Shown: positions 53,664 through 63,081 of the stretch, piece by piece
Position numbering within the stretch: the stretch's first letter is position 1
How the letters are laid out: the number at the start of each line of letters is the position of its first letter
Source of the DNA: Saccharopolyspora gloriosae
Lineage (GTDB): Bacteria > Actinomycetota > Actinomycetes > Mycobacteriales > Pseudonocardiaceae
DNA: 64,000 bases
Assembly (NCBI RefSeq): GCF_014203325.1
Contig: NZ_JACHIV010000001.1
Location: 4,279,501-4,343,500, forward strand
Reading direction: 5' to 3'
Program-made: the position numbers and the translations under genes
Notes under the pieces: model-generated
The model's database searches: none
Told to the model about the DNA's origin: nothing
Seen by the model: only the letters and a program-made list of their open reading frames with translations

Positions 53664-56156
53664 TCAGGCGCGCAGTGCTGCTCCGAAGCGGGATTCGGCG
53701 GCGTGCAGCGCGGAATCGCGGGCCTCGGTCGCCTCCTCCTGCTTGAGGGTCCGGTCCGCGGCGCGGAACCGCAGCGCCAGCGCCAGCGACTTCTTGCCGT
53801 CCGCGAGCTGCTCGCCGGAGTAGACGTCGAACAGCCGCACGTCCTCCAGCAGCTCGCCGCCGCCGGAACGCACCGCGTCGACGAGCTCCGCCGCGGGCAC
53901 CGCCTCGTCCACGACCAGCGCCACGTCCAGCAGCACCGGCGGGTACGACGAGATCGACGGCGCCGGGCGAGACTCCTCCAGCGGCAGCGCGTCCAGGTCG
54001 ATCTCCATCGCGCAGGCGCGCTTCGGCAGGCCCAGCTCCTCGACGACCTTCGGGTGCAGCTCACCCGCGTGGCCGACGACGACGTCGCCCACCTTCAGCT
54101 CGGCGCAGCGGCCCGGGTGCCACGGCAGCAGGTCGCCCGCGGCCACCGTCAGCTCCACCCCGGCGGCCCTGGCCACCGTGCGCGCCGCCTCGACGGCGTC
54201 GGCCCAGCCCGCGTCGCGGCCCGGACCCCACCAGCCTTGGCGCTCGCGCTTGCCGGCCAGCACCACCGCGGCGTGCGTCGGCTGCGCGGGCAGCGCCGCG
54301 TCCAGCGCGGCGATCTCCGCGTCCGTCGGCCGCTGCGCGACGCCGACCTCCGGCATCGCGGGCGGCTGCTGCGCGGGCAGCACGACCTGTCCGATGTGGA
54401 ACAGCGCCAGGTCGCGCTGACCGCGGGACACGTTGCGCTGCAACGAATCCAGCAGGCCGGGAAGCAGCGTGGTCGCCAGCTGCGAGCGGTCCGACTCCAG
54501 CGCGTTGAACAGCGACAGCGCGCGACGACGCGGATCGTCCTCGCCGATGCCGAGCTTGCCCAGCACCTCGTCGCTGGTGAACGGGAACGGCAGCACCTCG
54601 ACGTGACCGTCAGCGGCCAGTGCCCGCGACACCGCGCGGCGGCGACGCTGCGCGGCCGTGAGGCCCCGGCCGGGAGGCGCGGCGGGCAGCACCGACGGGA
54701 TCGTGTGGTAGCCCTCCAGCCGCAGCACCTCCTCCACGAGGTCCGCGGCCTGCTTCAAGTCCGGGCGCCACGTCGGCGGGTGCGCGGTGACCAGGCCCAC
54801 GCCCTCGTCCGAGGTGCCGACCTCGATGCGGCAACCGATCTGCGACAACCGGCGAGCGGTGATCCCGCGCTCGTAGGACACGCCCGCGATCTTGTCCGGC
54901 AGCGCCAGCGGCATCGTCACCGGAGCCGGAGCCAGCGGCGAACCGACGTCCGTGCGCCCCTGCGCGATGCGGCCCTCGCCGTAGCGCACCAGCAGCTTCG
55001 CCGCGAGCTCGGCGGCCACCGGGGCCACCGCCGGGTCCACCGTGCGCTCGAAGCGCTTGCCCGCCTCGCTGGGCAGCTTGTGCCTGCGGATGGTGCGGGC
55101 GATGCTCGCCGGATCCCAGTTCGCCGCCTCCAGCAGCACGTCGTGGGTCTCCGCGCCGATCTCGGTGCTCGCGCCGCCCATCACGCCCGCCAGGCTGACC
55201 GGGCCGGACTCGTCGCAGATCACGATGTCGTCCGGGTCCAGCTCGCGCTGCACGTCGTCGAGGGTGGTGAGCTTCTCGCCCTCCGCCGCGCGGCGGACCA
55301 CCACGTCACCGGTGAGCTTCGAGGCGTCCCACGCGTGCAGCGGCTGCCCCAGCTCCAGCATCACGTAGTTCGTGACGTCCACCGACAGCGAGATCGACCG
55401 GATGCCCGCCAGCGCCAGCCTGCGCCGCATCCACCACGGCGTCGGCGCCGTCGGATCCACGCCCGTCACGCGGCGGAACACGAACCGCGAGCACGCCGAC
55501 TCGTCCTCGATGCGCACCTCGCGCGAAGCCCGCTCGTCCTCCGGCACGTGCATCGAGGCCGGGTCGCCGAACGGCACTTCCAGGGCGTTGGACAGCTCGC
55601 GGGCCAGGCCGCGCACGGAGAAGCAGTAACCGCGGTCCGGCGTGATCGCCAGCTCGATGACCGAATCGTCCAGGCCCACCAGCTCGGTGGCGTCGGAACC
55701 CGGATCGGCCACGCCCGCGGGCAGCACCAGGATGCCGTCGTGGTCCTCGCCGATGCCCAGCTCCTTGGCCGAGCAGATCATGCCCTCGCTGACGCGACCG
55801 TAGGTCTTGCGCGAAGCGATCTCGAACCCGCCGGGCAGCACCGTGCCGGGCAGCGCCACGACGACGAGGTTGCCCTCGGAGAAGTTCGTCGCGCCGCACA
55901 CGATGCCCTGCGTGGGCCGCTCGCCGTCCTCGGCGTCGCCGACCTCCACCCGGCAGAACCGGATGGGCTTCTTGAACCCCGACAGCTCTTCGATCTCGGC
56001 CACACGACCGACCACCAGCGGGCCGCTCACCTGCGACAGGTGGGCGACCTCCTCGACCTCCAGCCCGATCCGGACGAAGGCCTCCGCCAGCGTGTCGGCG
56101 GTGGTGTCCGCGGGCAGCTCCAGATGCTCGGCCAGCCAGGAAACCGGAATCCGCAC
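53664..56156 (-). CDS. pheT: Phenylalanyl-tRNA synthetase beta subunit
   Basis: 830 residues. Domains in order: tRNA-binding OB domain (FVRIGLEVEEVAHLSQVSGPLVVGRVAEIEELSGFKKPIRFCRVEVG), B3/B4 editing region, B5 (YERGITARRLSQIGCRIEV), catalytic-like core, and C-terminal anticodon-binding FDX-ACB domain (ISSYPPVLLDVALVVDEAVPAAELVDAV). Complete length. 36 bases after pheS. Confidence 0.95.
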   Translation of the reverse strand: MRIPVSWLAEHLELPADTTADTLAEAFVRIGLEVEEVAHLSQVSGPLVVGRVAEIEELSGFKKPIRFCRVEVGDAEDGERPTQGIVCGATNFSEGNLVVVALPGTVLPGGFEIASRKTYGRVSEGMICSAKELGIGEDHDGILVLPAGVADPGSDATELVGLDDSVIELAITPDRGYCFSVRGLARELSNALEVPFGDPASMHVPEDERASREVRIEDESACSRFVFRRVTGVDPTAPTPWWMRRRLALAGIRSISLSVDVTNYVMLELGQPLHAWDASKLTGDVVVRRAAEGEKLTTLDDVQRELDPDDIVICDESGPVSLAGVMGGASTEIGAETHDVLLEAANWDPASIARTIRRHKLPSEAGKRFERTVDPAVAPVAAELAAKLLVRYGEGRIAQGRTDVGSPLAPAPVTMPLALPDKIAGVSYERGITARRLSQIGCRIEVGTSDEGVGLVTAHPPTWRPDLKQAADLVEEVLRLEGYHTIPSVLPAAPPGRGLTAAQRRRRAVSRALAADGHVEVLPFPFTSDEVLGKLGIGEDDPRRRALSLFNALESDRSQLATTLLPGLLDSLQRNVSRGQRDLALFHIGQVVLPAQQPPAMPEVGVAQRPTDAEIAALDAALPAQPTHAAVVLAGKRERQGWWGPGRDAGWADAVEAARTVARAAGVELTVAAGDLLPWHPGRCAELKVGDVVVGHAGELHPKVVEELGLPKRACAMEIDLDALPLEESRPAPSISSYPPVLLDVALVVDEAVPAAELVDAVRSGGGELLEDVRLFDVYSGEQLADGKKSLALALRFRAADRTLKQEEATEARDSALHAAESRFGAALRA

Positions 56157-56192
56157 TTGCTCAGGTCCTTCTCTCTCGCAGCGGGACGGGGA

Positions 56193-57386
<1,194 letters not shown>

Positions 57387-57501
57387 CTAGGTGACCTGCG
57401 GATGCGTGCCGCAGCCACACGAGTCTAAGCGACCCGGTCGAGCGATTTTCGCGCAGCCGCGTTCCTGGGCGTGTTCACCGGTCCGAGGGCGGCTGCGATG
57501 A

Positions 57502-58293
57502 CTATCCGTGATGGCGCTGGGCCCGCGCGGAGGCGTACAGGCAGACCGCGGCGGCGGTGGCCAGGTTCAGGCTCTCCGCACCGCCGTAGATCGGCACCCG
57601 CAGCGTCGCGTCCAGCTCGGCGAGCACGTCCTCCGGCAGGCCGTGGGCTTCGCTGCCGAACACCCACGCCGTCGGACCTGCCAGTTCGCCGCGCACCGAA
57701 GCCGAATCGAGGTCGTCGGAGGCGTAGCCGTCCGCGCCGACCAGCCGCAGACCCGCCTCCCGGCAGGCGGCGAGCACCGCGAGCGCGTCCCGGTCCCGCG
57801 CCACCGGCAGGTGGAACAGGCTGCCCGTCGACGCGCGCACCGCCTTGCCGTTGTACGGATCGACGGTGTCCCCGGCGAACAGCACCGCACCCGCGCCCGC
57901 CGCGTCCGCGACGCGCACGACGGTGCCCGCGTTGCCCGGATCGGCCACGCCCAGCAGCACCGCCACCAGCGGCGGCCGGGACGCCAGCGCCTCCGCGGGC
58001 GTGGTGGCCGGCAGCTCGCACTGCGCCACCAGGCCCTGCGGGGTGACCGTCTCCGACAGCGAGGCCGCCGCCCGATCGGTCACGACGTGCACCGGGACGC
58101 CCGCGTCGGTGAGCTTCGCGGCCTGCTCCTCGGTGGCGAACAGCGATCGCACCCGCACCCGGCCCGCCGTGTGCGCGGCCAGCGCCTCGCCGACCGCCTG
58201 CGAACCTTCCGCGAGGAACTCGCCCGCGCGGTCCCGCCCGGCGCGGCGAGTGAGCTTGCGCGCAACAACGACCCGAGACGAACGCTCCGTCAA
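57502..58293 (-). CDS. SpoU-family 23S rRNA/tRNA methyltransferase (TsnR/RlmB-like)
   Basis: 263 residues. N-terminal substrate-binding domain, then SPOUT motifs LLGVADPGNAGTVVRVADAAGA, WVFGSEAHGLPEDV and VPIYGGAESLNLATAAAVCLY, which form the knotted AdoMet site. Adds a 2'-O-methyl to rRNA or tRNA. Lies after rplT, as Rv1644 (tsnR) does in mycobacteria. Its TTG start lies in the loop of a strong hairpin and no good ribosome site precedes it; no other plausible start exists nearby. Confidence 0.88.
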   Translation of the reverse strand: MTERSSRVVVARKLTRRAGRDRAGEFLAEGSQAVGEALAAHTAGRVRVRSLFATEEQAAKLTDAGVPVHVVTDRAAASLSETVTPQGLVAQCELPATTPAEALASRPPLVAVLLGVADPGNAGTVVRVADAAGAGAVLFAGDTVDPYNGKAVRASTGSLFHLPVARDRDALAVLAACREAGLRLVGADGYASDDLDSASVRGELAGPTAWVFGSEAHGLPEDVLAELDATLRVPIYGGAESLNLATAAAVCLYASARAQRHHG

Positions 58294-58309
58294 CGGAGGC
58301 GTCTCGGGT
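58271..58309 (-). other. Two-tier hairpin holding the methyltransferase start codon
   Basis: Outer arms ACCCGAGACG / CGTCTCGGGT (58271-58280, 58300-58309) and inner arms CTCCGT / ACGGAG (58285-58290, 58293-58298). On the minus strand the TTG (58293-58291) is at the apex. It could end rplT transcripts (stop at 58338) or control translation of the methyltransferase. Confidence 0.7.
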
Positions 58310-58337
58310 CGCTGAGGCTCATGCGTGCCCTCGGTGA

Positions 58338-58706
58338 TCAGGCCGCACCTTCCGGCAGGTGCTGCTTGGCGACGTCCACCAGAGCGGTGAAGGCCTGCGG
58401 GTCGCGCACCGCGAGGTCCGCCAGGATCTTGCGGTCCACCTCGACCTCAGCGGCCTTCAGGCCCTGCACGAAGCGGTTGTAGCTCAGGCCGTTCTGCCGG
58501 GTCGCCGCGTTGATGCGGGTGATCCACAGCTTCCGGAAGTCACCCTTGCGGGCACGCCGGTCGCGGTAGGCGTAGACGTTCGAGTGGAGCGTCTGCTCCT
58601 TGGCCTTGCGGTACAGCCGGGAGCGCTGGCCGCGGTAACCGCTGGCCTGCTCGAGAATGCTGCGGCGCTTCTTCTGGGCGTTCACTGCCCGCTTGACGCG
58701 TGCCAC
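58338..58706 (-). CDS. rplT: 50S ribosomal protein L20
   Basis: 122 residues, complete; [37 protein letters not shown] and the conserved [25 protein letters not shown]. Binds 23S rRNA early in 50S assembly. Third gene of infC-rpmI-rplT. Confidence 0.97.
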   Translation of the reverse strand: MARVKRAVNAQKKRRSILEQASGYRGQRSRLYRKAKEQTLHSNVYAYRDRRARKGDFRKLWITRINAATRQNGLSYNRFVQGLKAAEVEVDRKILADLAVRDPQAFTALVDVAKQHLPEGAA

Positions 58707-58823
58707 GGGTCCGTCCTGTCGATCTCATCGGGGGCGGCGGGACCGCCCTGGGGGGCTGGGAGCACTGGGGAGCACGTGCACCGGCGATCCGCCCGCGAGG
58801 GGGCGTCGCGCAGGTGCGGCGGC

Positions 58824-59018
58824 TCAGCGGCCCAGGAGCTTCTTGATGCGCTTGACGTCGTTCTTGGCGACGGCTTCGGTGCCCTCCAGGCGACGGGTCA
58901 CCCGGCTGGACTTCTTCTCCAGGATGTGGCGACGGCCCGCCTGCTCGCGACGCAGCTTGCCACTGCCGGTGACCCGGAAGCGCTTCGCGGTCCCGCTGTG
59001 GGTCTTGTTCTTCGGCAT
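58824..59018 (-). CDS. rpmI: 50S ribosomal protein L35
   Basis: 64 residues, [31 protein letters not shown] and ending KRIKKLLGR; typical size. AAGGATTGAG ribosome site. Between infC and rplT. Confidence 0.97.
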   Translation of the reverse strand: MPKNKTHSGTAKRFRVTGSGKLRREQAGRRHILEKKSSRVTRRLEGTEAVAKNDVKRIKKLLGR

Positions 59019-59040
59019 CTCTCAATCCTTCTCATACGGG

Positions 59041-59182
59041 GTCCGCCGCGGCTGGGAACTCCACGGCGGACCTGATCGGCCCGTTGCCCGACCGGGCTCT
59101 CCGACCGGTCGGCCTTGCACCCGACCGGCGCCGGCGTCCGACCATCGCATCGTGGCGCCGGCCCCGGCTCAGCGGCCGGGGC
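59041..59182 (-). other. Structured infC-rpmI spacer
   Basis: The 188-base spacer (59019-59206) carries several stems: GTCCGCCG / CGGCGGAC (59041-59048, 59064-59071), a CCGACCGGTCGG palindrome near 59101, and GCCCCGGC / GCCGGGGC (59161-59168, 59175-59182). No gene fits here. Possible ribosomal-protein leader or attenuator. Confidence 0.45.
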
Positions 59183-59206
59183 GGCTACCGACGCGTTCCG
59201 GTGGCC

Positions 59207-59746
59207 TTACGCGGTCGCCTTCGGCTTGGTCTTGTTCGTCTTGTGCGGCGCCAGGACCATGATCATGTTACGGCCGTCCTGCTTCGGGTTGGCCTCGATG
59301 AACCCCAGTTCGGCGACGTCGTCGGCCAGCCGCTGCAACAGACGAAAGCCCAGCTCGGGACGCGACTGCTCACGACCGCGGAACATGATCGTCACCTTGA
59401 CCTTGTGACCCTGACCGAGGAAGCGGGTGACGTGACCCTTCTTCGTCTCGTAGTCGTGCGGGTCGATCTTCGGCCGGAGCTTCTGCTCCTTGATGACGGT
59501 CTGCTGCTGGTTGCGGCGCGATTCGCGAGCCTTCTGCGCACTCTCGTACTTGAACTTGCCGTAGTCCATGAGCTTGCAGACCGGCGGGCGCGCCTGCGGG
59601 GCGACCTCGACAAGGTCCAGATCCGCTTCCTGCGCCAGGCGGAGCGCGTCCTCGATGCGGACGATGCCGACCTGTTCGCCGTTCGGTCCGACCAAGCGGA
59701 CTTCGGGCACGCGGATGCGGTCGTTGATGCGCGTCTCCGTGCTGAT
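59207..59746 (-). CDS. infC: Translation initiation factor IF-3, AUC start
   Basis: 179 residues. The family N-terminus [27 protein letters not shown] begins at ATC (59746-59744), 4 bases after a full GAGGAGG ribosome site; the GTG twelve codons later would delete conserved residues and lacks a ribosome site. C-terminal domain has [24 protein letters not shown]. Rare AUU/AUC starts of infC are known to allow IF-3 to repress its own translation. Codes for the 30S fidelity factor that discriminates start codons. Confidence 0.95.
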   Translation of the reverse strand: MSTETRINDRIRVPEVRLVGPNGEQVGIVRIEDALRLAQEADLDLVEVAPQARPPVCKLMDYGKFKYESAQKARESRRNQQQTVIKEQKLRPKIDPHDYETKKGHVTRFLGQGHKVKVTIMFRGREQSRPELGFRLLQRLADDVAELGFIEANPKQDGRNMIMVLAPHKTNKTKPKATA

Positions 59747-59981
59747 GGGGCCTCCTCGGTTCGATGCTTCGGTCTTGCTGCAAGCCTCGGCGCGTGAAGC
59801 TCTGCCCCTGGACGTGCAGTAGTCCCACGCACTCCGGATTCCCGGAAGCGCGAGACCCTACTCCTACCGATCGAACCGGTACCGCAATACCGCTCATGCC
59901 ACCGGCGCGGTGCGCCGATGTGACCGGGACCCGGCGGCCTGAGAGTCGGCTGCACGGGTGGGAGCGGGGCTCCACTTTGCC

Positions 59982-60001
59982 GCCCCCGGCTAAGCGGGGG
60001 C
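59982..60001. other. GC-rich hairpin in the infC upstream region
   Basis: GCCCCCG / CGGGGGC arms with a 6-base loop, in the 281-base divergent gap between infC and the DUF1844 gene (59747-60027). May be an operator or part of the infC leader. The gap has no other gene. Confidence 0.4.
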
Positions 60002-60014
60002 TGGTCGCTCATGT

Positions 60015-60027
60015 CAGGGTACCAGCC
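60015..60027 (+). promoter_or_regulatory. -10-like box of a leaderless promoter for the DUF1844 gene
   Basis: CAGGGT at 60015-60020 then 7 bases to GTG at 60028; no ribosome site. First base departs from TANNNT. Confidence 0.35.
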
Positions 60028-60459
60028 GTGAACGAACCGCAGTCGACCCCGCCCTCCGACGGCATTCCGGACGGATCGCAGGAGTTCAGGTCCCAGGAGT
60101 TCGGGGCCGGCTCCGCCACCGAGGCGGACACCGATCTCAACGTCCGCGAGCTGGTGGATGTTCCCAGCGTCGAGGTGATCAGCCGCGCCGCGGTGATGCT
60201 GATGTCCTCCGCCGCGGAGAAGCTCGGCCTGGGCGACGAAGACCCCGACACCGCGCCGAGCCGGGACCTCGACGAGGCCCGGCGCCTGATCACCGCGCTC
60301 GCGGGACTGGTCACGGCGTCGGTGGAGTACCTGGGGCTGCACGCCGCGCCGATCCGGGACGGACTGCAGAGCCTGCAGCGCGCGTTCCGCGAGGCGAGCG
60401 CCGTTCCCGACGCGCCTGGCCAGGGCCCCGGCGAGAAGTACACCGGGCCGGTGCACTGA
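60028..60459 (+). CDS. DUF1844 protein
   Basis: 143 residues. Disordered N-terminus, then the DUF1844 helices LNVRELVDVPSVEVISRAAVMLMSSAAEKLGLG and DLDEARRLITALAGLVTASVEYLG. Conserved next to infC across actinobacteria; function unknown. GTG chosen from the -10 spacing and because homologues start close to this point. Confidence 0.82.
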   Translation: MNEPQSTPPSDGIPDGSQEFRSQEFGAGSATEADTDLNVRELVDVPSVEVISRAAVMLMSSAAEKLGLGDEDPDTAPSRDLDEARRLITALAGLVTASVEYLGLHAAPIRDGLQSLQRAFREASAVPDAPGQGPGEKYTGPVH

Positions 60460-60483
60460 CCCCGTCCCGCTGCCCGCGGGCGT

Positions 60484-61014
60484 TCAGTCGCCCCCGTAGT
60501 ACGGGTGGGTGAGCCGGTCGCGTTCCTCGACGAGGCCGCGGATGCGTTCCTTGGTGTGACCGGTGACGGCGTCCCGGATCGCCTCCCCGACCGCTTCCCG
60601 CGCGGAGAAGCGCACGGCCGTCTCGTCGTCGGCGTCGTGGTCCAACCACAACGACACGAAGACCATCGTCTCCTGGTCGGCTTCCAGCAGGCCCTCGGCC
60701 ACCGAGTCCAGCACGCCCTGCGCGACGCCGACCTGGCTCGCGCCGAAGACCAGCGCCGCGGTCCGCCCGGAGGCGGCGACCTCGTGGCCGACCAGCAACG
60801 TCGGCGGCTGCACCGCCGTGCAGGAGTCCCGGTCCTCGCCGACCGAGACCAGGATCGGCGCGAGCCGCTCGGTGGGGACCGTGAGCGTGGTCAGCAGCCC
60901 GGCCGCGGTGGTGCCGCCGCGGCGGGCGAGCACCACGATCACCCGGCATCCGTTGGGTTTGCGTCCGCCCCAGCCTTGCGCGAGCCGGCCGTCGAGGTCG
61001 CCGAACGTGGTCAT
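60484..61014 (-). CDS. Formaldehyde-activating-enzyme (Fae)-like protein without the catalytic His
   Basis: 176 residues, Fae length. Fae-like blocks: LVFGASQVGVAQGVLDSVAEGLLEADQETMVFVSLWLDHDADDETAV, REAVGEAIRDAVTG, and the ending RDRLTHPYYGG. In true Fae a His near residue 17 (AHIDLIIG) condenses formaldehyde with tetrahydromethanopterin; the aligned position here (CRVIVVLARRGG) is Arg. Actinobacteria do not use tetrahydromethanopterin, so another pterin or a non-catalytic role is likely. ATG with AGGAGG. Family call by my reading; function unknown. Confidence 0.75.
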   Translation of the reverse strand: MTTFGDLDGRLAQGWGGRKPNGCRVIVVLARRGGTTAAGLLTTLTVPTERLAPILVSVGEDRDSCTAVQPPTLLVGHEVAASGRTAALVFGASQVGVAQGVLDSVAEGLLEADQETMVFVSLWLDHDADDETAVRFSAREAVGEAIRDAVTGHTKERIRGLVEERDRLTHPYYGGD

Positions 61015-61083
61015 GTCCGCCCTCCTTGGCTGCCGCTCCGGGCGGGCCGGGCGGACCGGGGTGACTGATCGACACCTTCCGAG

Positions 61084-61116
61084 CACCGCACCCGGTTGTC
61101 AAGGTCGGGTGCGGTG
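61084..61116. terminator. Hairpin after RidA
   Basis: Perfect 11-base arms CACCGCACCCG / CGGGTGCGGTG with an 11-base loop, between RidA and the Fae-like gene on the minus strand. Confidence 0.65.
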
Positions 61117-61222
61117 AGCGGTCGACCGGCCGCGACCGGCCCACCGCGCACCGCTTCGGACTTCGGTCCCGCTGGTCCCCGGAACGGAGCAACCTGCGAC
61201 GACGAGCACCGGCCGCCGGAGG

Positions 61223-61612
61223 TCAGTCGCCGAGCACCGCGAGGGCGTCGATCTCCACGAGCAGGCCCGCGGGCAGGCCGACGTAGACGGTGGTGCGGGC
61301 CGGGTAGGGCTCGCCTACGACGCGGGCGTAGGTCTCGTTCATCTCCGCGAACTGCGAGACGTCGGTGAGGTACACGCGCAGCATCAGCACGTCATCCAGC
61401 CCGGCTCCGGCTGCTTCGAGCACGGCGATGACGTTGCGCAGCGCGCGCTCGGTCTGCTCGGGGACGCCGCCCGCGACGAGCTCACCGGTGGCGGGGTCGA
61501 CCGGGGTCTGCCCGGAGACCTGCACGATGTTGCCCTTGCGCACGCCCGGCGAGAGCGGGATGTGCGGCGGCGGGGTCGGGGCGTCGCTGCTCGTGATGAT
61601 GGTCCTGGGCAT
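61223..61612 (-). CDS. RidA-family 2-iminoacid deaminase
   Basis: 129 residues, YjgF/YER057c/UK114 fold. Blocks SPGVRKGNIVQVSGQTPVDPATGELV, LMLRVYLTDVSQFAEMNETYARVVGEPYPARTTVYVGLPAGLLVEIDALAVL; the conserved Arg (ARTTV) that contacts substrate is present. Hydrolyses reactive imine/enamine intermediates released by PLP enzymes. Divergent from the D-threonine-aldolase-like gene, which would generate such intermediates. ATG with AGGAGG. Confidence 0.92.
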   Translation of the reverse strand: MPRTIITSSDAPTPPPHIPLSPGVRKGNIVQVSGQTPVDPATGELVAGGVPEQTERALRNVIAVLEAAGAGLDDVLMLRVYLTDVSQFAEMNETYARVVGEPYPARTTVYVGLPAGLLVEIDALAVLGD

Positions 61613-61749
61613 GGTTCCTCCTGCGTTTCGGCGGTTTCCCGGTGCGAATGGGCGGGCCAGGGCGGAGTCCGAAGATTCGTCTGGACCACTGCACCGTCCG
61701 AGTGCTTATCATCTCCCGATCAGATCGCGCTGCTCGCACTGGAGGCCCC

Positions 61750-63054
61750 TTGCCCCGCTCCGCACCCGGCATCGACCAGCACGCGGTGGCGCGGCTGCGC
61801 CAGGAAGTCCTCGACTGGCGGTTCAAGGGCCTGCCAGCCGAGTCGTCCGGGCGCACGGTCGAGGAATTCCTCGGCTCCGAGCCGACGCTGTTCGGCTCCG
61901 GTTTCACCGGCCCGGTGCTGACGCTGGACGAGGCCGCGCTCACCCACAACCTGTCGACGATGGCGCGGTGGTGCCACGAGCACGGGGTGCTGCTCGCCCC
62001 GCACGGGAAGACGACGATGGCGCCGCGGCTGTTCGAGCGGCAGCTGGAGCACGGGGCGTGGGGCATCACCGCGGCGAACCTCCCGCAGTTGCGGGTGTAC
62101 CGGGCGTTCGGGGTGCGGCGGGTGCTGCTGGCGAACCAGCTGCTCGATCCGGCCGGGCTGCGCTGGCTGGGTGCCGAGCTCGACGCGGATCCGGAGTTCT
62201 CGGTGAGCTGCTGGGCGGATTCGGCCGACGGGGTGGCGCTGATGGCAGGGGCCCACTCCGGCCGGCGCCCGCTGGACGTGCTGGTGGAGCTGGGCTGGGA
62301 CGGCGCCCGGACCGGCGCGCGGTCGGTGCAGCAGGCCCTGGAGGTGGCGCGGGCGGTCGCGGCGAGCCCGAACCTCCGCCTGGCGGGCGTGGGCGGTTAC
62401 GAGGGCGCTGCCGCGCACGGCACCGCGGACTCAGCTCTGGCCACTGTGGATGAATACATGTCCCGGATGCGTTCGCTGGTGGGCGAGATCGAGCGCGCGG
62501 AGCTGTTCGAGACCGACGAGATCATCGTCACCGGCGGCGGCAGCGCCTACTTCGACCAGGTCGCGGAGTCGCTCGCGGCGCCGTGGCCGACGCGCGCGCG
62601 GGTGCTGCCGGTGCTGCGCAGCGGCGCCTACATCACCCACGACGACGGGCTGTACCGGCGCAACTCCCCCTTCGGCCGCCCGCACCGGCTGGCGGGCGAG
62701 GAATCGCCGTTCCTGCCCGCGATGCGGATCTGGGCGCAGATCACCTCTCGCCCCGAGCCGGGCCTGGCGCTGGTGACGATGGGGCGCCGGGACGTGTCCT
62801 TCGACCAGGACCTGCCGGAGCCGCAGGTGTTCCGCGGCGCCGACGGGGTGACGCGGGAGCTCCCGCCCGGTTCGTGCCGGGTGACCTCGCTCGCCGACCA
62901 GCACGCGTTCCTCGCCGTCGAAGGTGACGAACCGCGCATCGGCGACTGGGTCGGGTTCGGCCTGTCGCACCCGTGCACCGTCTTCGACAAGTGGCCGCTG
63001 ATCCCGGTGGTCGACGGGGAGAACGTGGTCGACCTGGTGCGCACCTTCTTCTGA
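61750..63054 (+). CDS. D-threonine aldolase-fold PLP enzyme (D-serine/D-amino-acid deaminase type)
   Basis: 434 residues from a TTG 4 bases after GGAGG. Alanine-racemase-fold barrel with PLP Lys in LLAPHGKTTMAPRLFERQL, and C-terminal metal site HPCTVFDKW (His and Cys ligands as in eukaryotic-type D-serine dehydratase). Acts on a 3-hydroxy-D-amino acid; whether aldolase or dehydratase is not decidable. 27 bases before the D-aminoacylase gene, suggesting one pathway. Confidence 0.87.
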   Translation: MPRSAPGIDQHAVARLRQEVLDWRFKGLPAESSGRTVEEFLGSEPTLFGSGFTGPVLTLDEAALTHNLSTMARWCHEHGVLLAPHGKTTMAPRLFERQLEHGAWGITAANLPQLRVYRAFGVRRVLLANQLLDPAGLRWLGAELDADPEFSVSCWADSADGVALMAGAHSGRRPLDVLVELGWDGARTGARSVQQALEVARAVAASPNLRLAGVGGYEGAAAHGTADSALATVDEYMSRMRSLVGEIERAELFETDEIIVTGGGSAYFDQVAESLAAPWPTRARVLPVLRSGAYITHDDGLYRRNSPFGRPHRLAGEESPFLPAMRIWAQITSRPEPGLALVTMGRRDVSFDQDLPEPQVFRGADGVTRELPPGSCRVTSLADQHAFLAVEGDEPRIGDWVGFGLSHPCTVFDKWPLIPVVDGENVVDLVRTFF

Positions 63055-63081
63055 CCCGCACGGCGAGAACCGGAGGTCGAC

